The notes beneath the pieces are model-generated. The model did not search any database. It had not been told where the DNA came from and was given only the letters and a program-made list of their open reading frames with translations. A DNA stretch of 64,000 nucleotides from NCBI GenBank assembly GCA_023079485.1, contig CM041090.1, positions 6,694,519 through 6,758,518 of the forward strand, given 5' to 3'. Every line of letters begins with the position of its first letter. Positions within the stretch are counted from its first letter, which is position 1. This document shows positions 51,001 to 59,063 of the stretch, in pieces. A program made the translations under genes and the position numbers. The stretch comes from Archilochus colubris. Lineage: Eukaryota; Chordata; Aves; Apodiformes; Trochilidae.

Positions 51001-54000
51001 CAACCTTGTCCAAGTCTCCTGTTCACTTTAAACTACTGCTGCTACCCTTTTCTCAACACAAAAGTATTAAGAGACCTTCTGTACTTGAATATAACATCAG
51101 TGTTCTCTCAATATATTGATCAGATATTTTCATATGCTCTTCTCTTTCACTTTTTTCACTTAATCCAAAATATTCCCAAGGACAGTGAACCCAGGGAAAG
51201 GGCACAGAGACAGCAGTCGGGAGAATTCCCTGACCTGCATCCCAGCCTCACCACAGATCCTCAGCTTCAGAGATACTGTCAAGTGTTGCTGCAGTGTGTT
51301 TTATGTTACAGGTATCAGTATTGACAATAATGAATCCTTTCTACAGGCACTGATTCTTCTTCCTTGCTCAGCACTCTGTGACTTATGACAAGTTAAATAA
51401 AAAGGTTATAATTTAGTTCTTACTAGTAGGAAGAGGAGTGTGAAATTGGTTCAGATGATCTTCAGTTTCTGGAAAAACTCCAGGTATCCAGTTAACATGA
51501 GAACTGTCTGAGGTGTTTGCTTGTTCACTTTCAGCTCCAGGTGAGGTGACAGGTGCCAGAGGCTCCATGGTGGCTTTCCCCGTGGCATTGTCCATGGACT
51601 CTGTGACTACCATGATGACAGCACAATCACCTTGAAAAGTCAGCACTCACAAAACCACCACCTACATTATTTACTTCTCCCCTGTACTACAACAAACTAG
51701 AAAGTATGTCCACCTTCCTTATTAAAATCAGAGGAGAGAAGATATCGAGGTCTCCCCTTTTCCACACCGTCACTGGTTTGGGAGAGACTCTTGAGCACCA
51801 CACAGACGCATACCACGATGCAAAGAGACATTGGTTATATGTGTACGTTTACAGGTGTCAAAAGGATAGGGAAGACCCTAAGGAACAGACCACAGCAGCA
51901 ACAACATGACCATGGAACTCCAATCTGAGCAGCCAGACTGCAGCCAGATCTACAGTGGTCTTGCCTGGCAATCCACCTGCCAGAAGGAGTAAGGAATTGA
52001 AGGCAGAAGTTATGGGACCCTCACAACCAGAACAGCACTCTCCCTGGTGATGCTGATGCTGCTGTCCCCTCTGCCTAAGCCACCAGAGCACCTCCACCAC
52101 ACCAATCATGGTGCCAAAGCACAGCAAGCCTGACCCCACTGGTGAGCAACCAAGGAAGATGGGGCGAGGGATTCACAATCACCAAACTCCGTGTCTTGCA
52201 GAACAGTCCAGAGGACACCCAGAAACATGCAACAGCAAAGGATAGAAACCACCAGCTGTACCAGCAAGGAGTCCTTTATGCCCTTGTCCAGATGGTAACT
52301 CGATCAACAGCACAGATCACACCACAGATTTTTGCACTGCAAGTTCACAAGAAGAACGGAGATGAGAAAAAAAGGGAAAGAAGACAGTTTCAGATGAAAT
52401 GATGTCCCATTTTGCACCAGGCAAGAGAAGGAAGTACTACCCATTATTCTTCCAGCCACCCATCAGAGAAGTGTCTGTGCAAGGAAGCACTAACGTGCAC
52501 ATACAAAAGCAAATGAAAAGGAAAGAAAAATCACCAAGAGTCAGAGAGTCAGTAAAATTTCCCACTGTTACCAGATGAGCTCCCTCTGACTTGCCCCTTC
52601 TCCTACCCTCTCCCATCAGTCCCCTCCTCTCTGCCCCTTGCATGAAATACTTCATACTAAAATCTTTCACTCAAAACAAGCACCAGAAAATTCTCTAGTT
52701 TTTTTCAAGGTTTCAAGTAATAACCTGTTGTGGGGTGCTTTGTGATTTTGTTTTGGTTTGTTTGGTTTTTTTTGCTTTTGATTTACACATTAATAACGTG
52801 TTACTAACCTTCCAATTCTCCAGGACAAGATGCTTGGTTGAACAATTTGTCTTTTAGAAAGGTTTTTGCTAACTTTGAAAAAGACACACAATCATCATTC
52901 TATCCTGTGATTTATAAACACAGCAACAAGGGCATTGGCCCTCCAAGTCACATTGGCCATTTTAACATTTATCAGCAACCAACAAACAAGCAGAATCCTC
53001 ACTATCATAGGTTCCATGGTGGGAAACAAGAGTTCAAAGGAATAAACTTTCATTTTATCAGTTCAATGTTAATCCAACACACCTACATAGATCCCCTCTG
53101 TATAATTAAAATGTTCTCCCTTTAGAATCATAGAATCATAGAATCCTAGGGGTTGGAAGGGACCTCGAAAGATCATCTAGTCCAACCCCCCCTGCCAGAG
53201 CAGGGCCACCTAGAGTACATCGTGCAGGAACGTGTCCAAGCGGGTTTTGAATGTCTCCAGTGAAGGAGACTCCACGACCCCCCTGGGCAGCCTGTTCCAG
53301 GGCTCTGTCACCCTTACAGTAAAAAAATTTTTTCGAATATTCAACTTGAACCTCCTGTGCTCCAATTTACACCCATTACCCCTTGTCCTATCACTGGTCA
53401 TCACTGAGAAAAGCCTAACTCCATCTCCCTGACACTCACTCCTTACATATTTGAAAACATTGATGAGGTAACATTGAGGTAACATTGATTTAGGTTTGCT
53501 TTATGTTCCATGGCAGATATCTTTATTAATCTAAACCTAAGAACTAGAGTGAATATATGTACAATTCCACTTTAAAATTTGTAAGATGAATTTAACATTT
53601 ATTTGCTCTCCCTGCTGTACACTGCATATCTGATAAAAAATACCACACACAGTTTTTTCCCCACTCAGTACAGATATTTACAGACAAAGCAGAGAAAATG
53701 GCTGCTGTTTTTCTGAGCCTGCAGAGCCTGTGAAGCCACCATAGACACCAATTTTTTCTCATGCATATTGCCAACAACAAGGATGAAATTAGCTTTTGCA
53801 GTTTTGGCAACTGGAACTGCCACTTAAAGCACTGCTTTGGTGAACCAGATCGTGGTTTTGATGTGGATTATAACACTCACACTAATAGACACGTGAGAAT
53901 CACAGATACTTTCACCACAAATTGACAGAAATGTTTTTTCTACTTCAGAAATTAATTTACTTCAACTAATAATTGGTCACACTAATTTGTGGTGCCTCAT

Positions 54001-57000
54001 AAAGCAAAAGGGTGTGATGAAAAAAGCAGTGGAAAATAAAAAGTAACAATCTTTCTGAACTTATGAAAGGCACTTAAGTAAACACTGTAAGTGGTTTTGC
54101 TCCCCTTGCCCCAGAGACTGAAGTTTATTTCTGACTTAACCAGTCTGGAAAGTCTTTCAGTGCTTTCCAAAACTGGAAATAAGGTACACTTCACCACTTA
54201 CCAGAATGCCCTACTGGAAGAAAACAGTTTTACTGCAAGCTATATTTTATGGATTTATTATCATACATAAATCTTACTTGTACTTGCAGGATACTGTCCA
54301 ACATCCCTCTCAGGGGAACCATCAGCTGCTGTCACCAAAGAGCTGTCAGTGGTTACAGGAGAAATTTCATCATCTGTAGAGTAATGGATAGATCATTACT
54401 TTTTTTTACTATTACTTCTATACTGCAAGCTTCATTCCTTCATTTATTTGTCCAAGAGACAAGAAAGATACAAACTAGGTTCTTCATATTCCAAAAAGCC
54501 TTTCTTTAGTAAGAATGTAAGGATATAAGCAAAACATTATTTCAAGAGGAGCATGTAGTACAGTGATAATGAACATTCTGGCAATGATATGTTCATGTGA
54601 TTCAAGCTCTAATTGTACCTGTATACCATCTGGACAGGGATTCCAGAGCAATTAGTGAAGTGATTATTCCTCTCTTTACTCAGACACATTCTGAATCTTA
54701 ATCCAAAAACAAAGTCTGCCTGTAAGCAGAGTTGGTAAGAGTTGTCATGGCAAGCAACTGAAATATGTCATACACTTTGGGGACCAGCTCTGATCCTAGT
54801 TTTTAGGCAGAGAATGTTATTATTTAGCTTTTATCATGGTAACTACATGGAAAAATAAATCTAACATATTGTGAGTATACCATCAGTGAAAAGGTATTTC
54901 AAAATTCTAATGCTTCTGCTTAATTTTTCTTTTTTTTCAGTATTTATTGAGGATAATGATGCAAGCTACTGGGATCCTTCACTGCTAAGTTATTGATGAT
55001 TTGATAAAAAAAAATGTAGTCAGAAATCATACAATAAATTTTACTGCATTTGGAATGTGAATTATATTTGTATGCCTTAGGTTCAATGGGAACTACCCTT
55101 TCAGGCCTCTGATAATTTCAGCCACACAGTCAACACAAAAGATGAAATAAAATACATGCCCTTTTCACAACAAAGCAAGATACAAGCAAAGCACTCTAAG
55201 TCACTTATTTATCACCCTGCAGAAGGCCCTAGAAAAAGGCATAGCATTTCTGTTTGAGGGTTTAAATAGAAGTTGGCTTTACCACCTAAAGAAAGAAGAT
55301 ATTAAAAACATTGTAAGTTGACACTGTTACGCCTCTATGCATTCTGTAATATGATGTATTAAGATGTCCTAAACCCCCCTCTATCCTCCTACAAAGAGAA
55401 ACCACTTGAAATGTAAACTCCCCCTTTTTCTTATTACTTAATGTCTATTCATCCTTTTAGAGAACAGATAACAATATGTTCTCCTAATCTCTATATAACT
55501 GTATCCTCAGCCTCACTAAGCTCTAGATATGTTTCTATCACTGCAAAATATGCTTTTGAGCTTTTAATGAAAAAAAAATTTTAATAAGAACAAGCACATC
55601 TATTCTCCACCTCCTGGGAATGTTTATGTGGGAAACTGCTGACGTGTGGCTGCTTTATATTCCTATGCAATCAAAAATCCTCAGAAATTCAGAATGCTTC
55701 TGTTTTGTTTCAGAGATACTGAAACTTCTTTTACTTCTCCAGGATACAAATTAGACACAGGGGTTCTCATTCCCTTATGACATCCTGTAACTAGCAATGC
55801 AACCCTTCACTCAGTTACTAAAAGGGAGATAGTGGCAAACAACTGTCCTTACCAGAATCTTTTATAGGGATTTCTTTTTCACCCGCTCCAGATGAATGCT
55901 CTGGCAGCTGTGAGACTGAAGTTGGACTTCCATAGTATGAGGGGCTGGATCTCCTGATGGAGGTATCCACGGGAGTTGGGTCATGTGTTGATCCACTGCC
56001 CACATTTTCATCATCTGCACTTGAGGTTGGGGACTCTCCACTATGATGTGTGCCATCTGCATTGAAACGTGAGCCATCTGCATTGTCAATGACTGTTGGA
56101 AAGCAGAAATTAAGCAGCTGAGAAAATCAAGTGAGCCACATCCCTGAATATCAGTAATGCTAAACAGATTAAATCCTATAATGAAAAAACAAGCAGTTCT
56201 GATTTAATATCAGTTCATTCATTTTTTTGCCATCCTATCTAATGTGTCTACATCATATATCATTAGACTGTTTCTGATGCATAATGTATTCTGATAATGT
56301 ATATACTTGTCAAACATATACGACCTACTTTGAATCCAACTTTGATATTTTTGATCAGATGGTTTTATTTTGAACATAAAATCTTGGCATTTGTAAAGTC
56401 AACCAAACTATTACAACTGGGAAAAAAAAAATTATTAGAGCTTTCTTGCACTCCCAGCTGCTTTTCTAACCATAAGCTTAAATGAGATGTAGAAAAGATA
56501 CTATCTTAAGCAAAGCCCTATATAGCAAAGAAAGATCAGAAGATCTTTCTTAGAAGTGATAAAAAATGTCAAATATCTATACAAATAAAGTTTGGTTGCT
56601 CCTTCTGACAATAGAATAGAATTAGGGGAAGGCAAGACATTAATTGCTGCAAAACATCTCTTGGCTTCTTTTTCATATGTCTTGATTTTTTAAATTTAGC
56701 AATAGTTTAGTTTAAAAAAAGGATAACCAGATCCTAGAAATGAATAAAAATGGCAGATCTTTTTAATTAATACAGTACCTATGTCATCCTGATTACTGAG
56801 GAAAGAAGTATCCAGTCTTTGAATTTCCTCACATGATTTATCCCTTGTTTCTGCAAAAGAAGGAAAATAGAAAATATTAACTTGAGAAAATTAAGAAAAA
56901 TTTCAAATGTATACCCATATTATTTGTACATAATCACAATATGTAAGCTTGTGGACAAAAGAAAACAGATTTCCAAATTAAACAATACCCACTAAACTAA

Positions 57001-59063
57001 AATTAACTGTTTTAAAGGTACTAAATTAGTCCCAAGGCTAGAAAATGGTTAAGTTTGAAACATACTAATGACAAAACACATCAAACCAATTGCTGGTATT
57101 GCAGATACATTTCTATGAGCTGACCAAATGTATTTCTCAGCTCAAAAAAGCCATTATATTTCATATAGAAGCCCTCTTTCCAGTGCCATATATATATATA
57201 TATGTTATATGTATATGTATATGTATATATATATGTACATATATAGGTTATATGTAATTGTCACTTAATCTGTATCTAAAATACACCATAAAAGCATATA
57301 CACACCTGTCACATTGTAACAGTAAGCATCGTACCGACCAGTTGTGTTTGCTGAAAGTCTGTAAATGCCAGTGTGATTTGCTGCACAAAGATGGTAGGGA
57401 TTGATCCGTGGGATAACAATATACCCCACTACAAAACCATACCTGTGAAGAACAGAGGAAAATGCACCTTACTATTTGTTGTAGCAAGAGGCATAAATGC
57501 TTTGGATATCTGAAGATCTCAAACATTAAGAAGTTACAACAGAGCCATTATTTTCATCTTACAATATTTTTAAATAGTGCTTATGTGCCTTTTTGTATAC
57601 GAAGAGTGTTCCTTTCTCACGTGTAGCTACATCAGTCTCCAGCCACTCAGCACCATTGTGCATGTAGTTTCTGGAACCAAATCCATTTTAATTAAGTGAC
57701 CATCTTACTAGCTATGACAATCATTTCCAGAGGAGGGGCAATGAAAGGAAGACTGCCCTCTTTTTCCTTCAGGGGGTCATGTTTCCATTGCTTCAGGCAG
57801 AACACACTGCTCAGATATGTTTCAGCCAGAAATGTTGGGGGCTCAATTTATGGTGTCAGATAAAGCAAATTTAGAGAAGGATTGTAAGACACATCACTTG
57901 CTGCAAAAGCTGACAGCTTAGTAAATATTCAGATACAACACTCATTTATTCAGAAATTCTTACTGTATCTGTCAGTCAGACAATGTGGCTGTTGTGCACA
58001 GGGCTCATACAGTCAGTGAAGGCTCTGGTTAACACACCTCTATGATGTACAGTGCATTACTGCTAGTTTGCAATTCTGGAACACCTGGTTAATTCCAATG
58101 TATTTAGCTAGGAAGTGTGATGGAATGGTAATGAGAACTGAGGCTTAGGATTTGTTTTACCCCTTGAGAGGTACAGTTCATGAGAGAGGAGTAAACTTTA
58201 TAGCTTTGCAACTTTTTCCCTGTGAGCCCCATCCCAGTTACATGTCTAATGTGCAGATACTTTGATGTGCAATTCTGAAATTCTTGTAGGTGGAATTATG
58301 AACTATTTTACTAATACTTCCAACAGAGACTATAATGCTGACACTGTATGATCTATTAACTATCTACTTGTGTTATGGTCTGCTGATTCATCACATTCAC
58401 TCACATTACACATGAATTTTGATGATTATATGCAGTATAATTTTTTCTCTCCTATTTAAGCTTGGTAAGAGTCTATCCTTAGACTTTGAACTTACTTTAG
58501 GTCATTAAAAATCATACACTTATTTACCAATTAGTCCGTGATACAGTATGATCTAAAGTAGTAAACTTATTTACTGTTAAAATTTTGTTTGCTTTAGATT
58601 TTATTTCTAAGATACTGTGCTTTTAAAAAGGTAATTGATAAAACTTACATGCATTCAGGGACTTATTTATTACTGGACTCAGAGCAAATACCCAAATGCA
58701 CACAGATGTATTGTTCATCTCAGAATATAATGTAATTGATGACTGATATGACCATTTTAACAACTGTAATTATTACACTATAGCATAGATGGGCGGACTT
58801 GTAATGATATCTTATAATGATATCTTATAATGACATAATTATTGTTATATGATTATGTAACAATTATTATAATAATTACAGTGATATATTTCTTTACCTG
58901 CAAGTTTCAAATCCAAGTTCATGAGCTCTCTTCAACTGCTCCAGTGTTGCCAGGGTACTATTGAGAGCTCTGCAGAGCTCGACTGCTTCGGATCGCGTGA
59001 GGCTGTAGCGACCATTCTTCTCAACATGAAAAACTCCTCCATATCTGCAACTTACATTGAATT
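44870..59063 (-). CDS. CD44: CD44 hyaluronan receptor (gene span, spliced; signal-peptide exon missing)
   Basis: Type I membrane glycoprotein that binds hyaluronan and links the matrix to the cortical cytoskeleton through ERM proteins and ankyrin. Eleven exons are recognised in - order: 59063-58898, 57442-57306, 56850-56779, 56092-55853, 54373-54278, 51600-51424, 50958-50815, 50257-50114, 47550-47428, 45829-45751 and 45086-44870. Together they code about 530 residues. All six link-module cysteines are present, spread over the first three exons. The stem exons are all phase 1 at both ends, so each can be skipped without frame change, as expected for CD44 alternative splicing. The membrane and cytoplasmic parts are near-identical to mammals, while the stem is strongly diverged. 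The first coding exon (signal peptide) is not in the window. Confidence 0.95.
45087..45750 (-). other. CD44: CD44 intron before the tail exon
   Basis: Intron of 664 bases. Mammals have an alternative short-tail exon in this position; I could not identify an equivalent here. Confidence 0.8.
45751..45829 (-). CDS. CD44: CD44 transmembrane exon
   Basis: Acceptor ttctcccacag, donor gtaagg; 79 bases. It encodes [18 protein letters not shown] and CVAVNSRRR: a single membrane-spanning helix with the conserved Cys and the start of the basic ERM-binding patch. Very close to the mammalian sequence. Confidence 0.98.
45830..47427 (-). other. CD44: CD44 intron before the transmembrane exon
   Basis: AT-rich intron. 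A CR1-derived piece begins in its distal part (about 47172-47395). I see no further exon. Confidence 0.75.
47172..47395 (-). mobile_element. CR1-like fragment, rearranged
   Basis: The + strand starts agaatcacagaattgccacagttggaa-like text, the complement of a CR1 3' end, followed by gacccctaagatcat. At the other end is the opposite-strand tail acaattctgtgatt. So the piece has inverted ends, as if two CR1 tails were joined. It lies just left of the 47428 exon. Confidence 0.65.
47428..47550 (-). CDS. CD44: CD44 membrane-proximal stem exon
   Basis: Acceptor tctttag, donor gtgagt; 123 bases, phase 1 at both ends. It encodes a Thr/Ser-rich, O-glycosylatable stretch ([36 protein letters not shown]) that splices onto EWLIV of the transmembrane exon. 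It corresponds in place to the mammalian constant stem exons (which end in the TPQIP part), but the sequence is diverged. Confidence 0.88.
47887..47982. mobile_element. Short LTR-like remnant with inverted ends
   Basis: It starts tgtcatggttt and ends aaaccaggaca, inverted ends with one mismatch and the TG...CA borders of a retroviral LTR. The start resembles the family of avian endogenous-retrovirus LTRs beginning tgtcatggtttaac. At 96 bases it must be internally deleted. No coding region is attached. Confidence 0.6.
48568..48585. repeat. T homopolymer run
   Basis: Eighteen consecutive T residues in a CD44 intron. Confidence 0.9.
48985..49260 (-). mobile_element. CR1 LINE 3' fragment
   Basis: The + strand reads tttgggttggaagggacctt, then aaggtcacccaggtccaac, the complement of the CR1 3' region, followed by cctccctggacaacgtgttc and ctgtaaagaagttcttccta. 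The terminal octamers are damaged (attatagcatag). Confidence 0.92.
50114..50257 (-). CDS. CD44: CD44 variable stem exon, copy B
   Basis: Donor gtaaga after cctacta; best acceptor ggctgcag, so 144 bases and phase 1 at both ends. It encodes a Pro/Thr/Ser-rich segment with [20 protein letters not shown] and TTLPT near the end. It is clearly paralogous to the exon at 51424-51600. The W-x-P core recalls the variable exons of mammalian CD44, but a one-to-one assignment to v2-v10 is not possible by eye. The acceptor and first bases of the exon lie inside the 540-bp repeat R1, so the 5' border is less certain than the donor. Confidence 0.75.
50252..50790. repeat. 540-bp direct repeat, copy R1
   Basis: Nearly identical to 51932-52471 in the same orientation, differing by four substitutions (near 50313, 50364, 50377 and 50759) and one A in an A run. 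It starts gccagactgcagcc and ends catcagagaag. No terminal inverted repeat, target-site duplication or known family is recognisable. On - its open frame ([10 protein letters not shown]..., AAVW) has no known similarity. The left end overlaps the start of CD44 exon copy B, and the right end is 24 bases from the exon at 50815. Confidence 0.95.
50815..50958 (-). CDS. CD44: CD44 variable stem exon (middle)
   Basis: Acceptor gaaattaacag, donor gtatga; 144 bases, phase 1 at both ends. It encodes [16 protein letters not shown], an acidic/Ser-rich part with [20 protein letters not shown], and EVHQRTTAG. The composition is typical of CD44 stem exons. A second possible donor (gtgata) 21 bases downstream keeps the same phase. 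No clear mammalian counterpart by eye. Confidence 0.72.
51424..51600 (-). CDS. CD44: CD44 variable stem exon, copy A
   Basis: Acceptor tagtcacag, donor gtaaga; 177 bases, phase 1 at both ends. It encodes [20 protein letters not shown], then [20 protein letters not shown] and TPLPT. The last 45 or so residues match copy B (50114-50257), and even the splice donor context tagtaagaact is the same. NAT and NTS sequons are present. Copy A has a longer 5' part and does not touch the 540-bp repeat. Confidence 0.78.
51932..52471. repeat. 540-bp direct repeat, copy R2
   Basis: The second copy of the repeat at 50252-50790, offset by 1680 bases, in CD44 intronic sequence. It is flanked by unrelated sequence on both sides (ctgagca left, tgtctgtgc right). 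No exon of the copy A/B type abuts it. Confidence 0.95.
52472..54277 (-). other. CD44: CD44 intron between variable exons
   Basis: Contains a CR1 fragment at about 53125-53488 and, close to the next exon, a possible 12-base microexon (54202-54213). No other exon is recognised. Confidence 0.7.
53125..53488 (-). mobile_element. CR1 LINE 3' end
   Basis: The + strand begins agaatcatagaatcatagaa and continues with ggttggaagggacctcgaaa, the complement of a CR1 3' end with intact terminal octamers. On - it encodes the CR1 C-terminal motifs [31 protein letters not shown] and [13 protein letters not shown] short duplication (ttgaggtaacattgaggtaaca) marks its far edge. Confidence 0.95.
54278..54373 (-). 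CDS. CD44: CD44 stem exon (first after the constant region)
   Basis: Acceptor actctacag, donor gtaaga; 96 bases, phase 1 at both ends. It encodes [20 protein letters not shown] and [11 protein letters not shown]. Ser/Thr-rich stem sequence without cysteine. Likely alternatively spliced. Confidence 0.78.
54374..55852 (-). other. CD44: CD44 intron
   Basis: AT-rich intron of about 1.5 kb. I see nothing in it that looks like an exon or a repeat family. Confidence 0.8.
55853..56092 (-). CDS. CD44: CD44 constant exon 5 (stem start, glycosaminoglycan-type Ser-Gly)
   Basis: Acceptor tttccaacag, donor gtaagg; 240 bases, phase 1 at both ends. It starts [20 protein letters not shown], which aligns with the mammalian VNRDGTRY segment, then acidic [16 protein letters not shown] with an SG pair suited to chondroitin sulfate attachment, then a Ser/Pro-rich part ending EKEIPIKDS. 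Position, length and motif order fit mammalian CD44 exon 5. Confidence 0.9.
56093..56778 (-). other. CD44: CD44 intron 4
   Basis: Short AT-rich intron; nothing recognised. Confidence 0.8.
56779..56850 (-). CDS. CD44: CD44 constant exon 4 (end of link module)
   Basis: Acceptor cttttgcag, donor gtactg; 72 bases, phase 1 at both ends. It encodes [20 protein letters not shown] and QDDI. Its Cys is the sixth link-module cysteine, which pairs with the first in mammals. The surrounding sequence is diverged. Confidence 0.88.
   Translation of the reverse strand, partial: KQGINHVRKFKDWILLSSVIRMT
56851..57305 (-). other. CD44: CD44 intron 3
   Basis: Short intron that contains the TA-rich microsatellite at 57188-57246, starting only 60 bases beyond the exon 3 donor. 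Confidence 0.85.
57188..57246. repeat. TA / TATG microsatellite
   Basis: About 60 bases of alternating TA with interspersed TATG units, close to the CD44 exon 3 donor. Confidence 0.92.
57306..57442 (-). CDS. CD44: CD44 constant exon 3 (second half of link module)
   Basis: Acceptor cttcacag, donor gtgtgt; 137 bases. It encodes [20 protein letters not shown], then [20 protein letters not shown] and CYNVT. Two link cysteines (HLCAAN, AYCYN) and the hyaluronan-contact region around CRYGF (the Arg is split with exon 2) are conserved. Several NXT sequons are present. Strongly similar to mammalian CD44. Confidence 0.97.
57443..58897 (-). other. CD44: CD44 intron 2
   Basis: AT-rich intron with a small tandem repeat (taatgatatct units, about 58803-58835) near its 5' side. 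Nothing else is recognised. Confidence 0.8.
58803..58835. repeat. Short tandem repeat, unit about 15 bases
   Basis: The unit taatgatatcttat occurs twice, with a third partial copy, in AT-rich intron sequence. Confidence 0.75.
58898..59063 (-). CDS. CD44: CD44 constant exon 2 (first half of link module)
   Basis: Acceptor tgattacag, donor gtaaag; 166 bases, phase 1 in, phase 2 out. It encodes [20 protein letters not shown], then [20 protein letters not shown] and LGFETCR. Three link cysteines and the hyaluronan-binding NGRYS motif are present. Very close to mammalian CD44. The signal-peptide exon is upstream, outside the window. Confidence 0.97.

Noticed and set aside
52437..52670. 77-codon open frame on the - strand right of R2
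   Set aside because: It lacks a phase-1 splice pair and is not stem-like; its end is just the R2 repeat.
55200..55300. Good - strand acceptor (cttctttctttag) in CD44 intron
   Set aside because: No donor in a phase compatible with the other stem exons follows; the nearest gives phase 2 or a 3-base exon.
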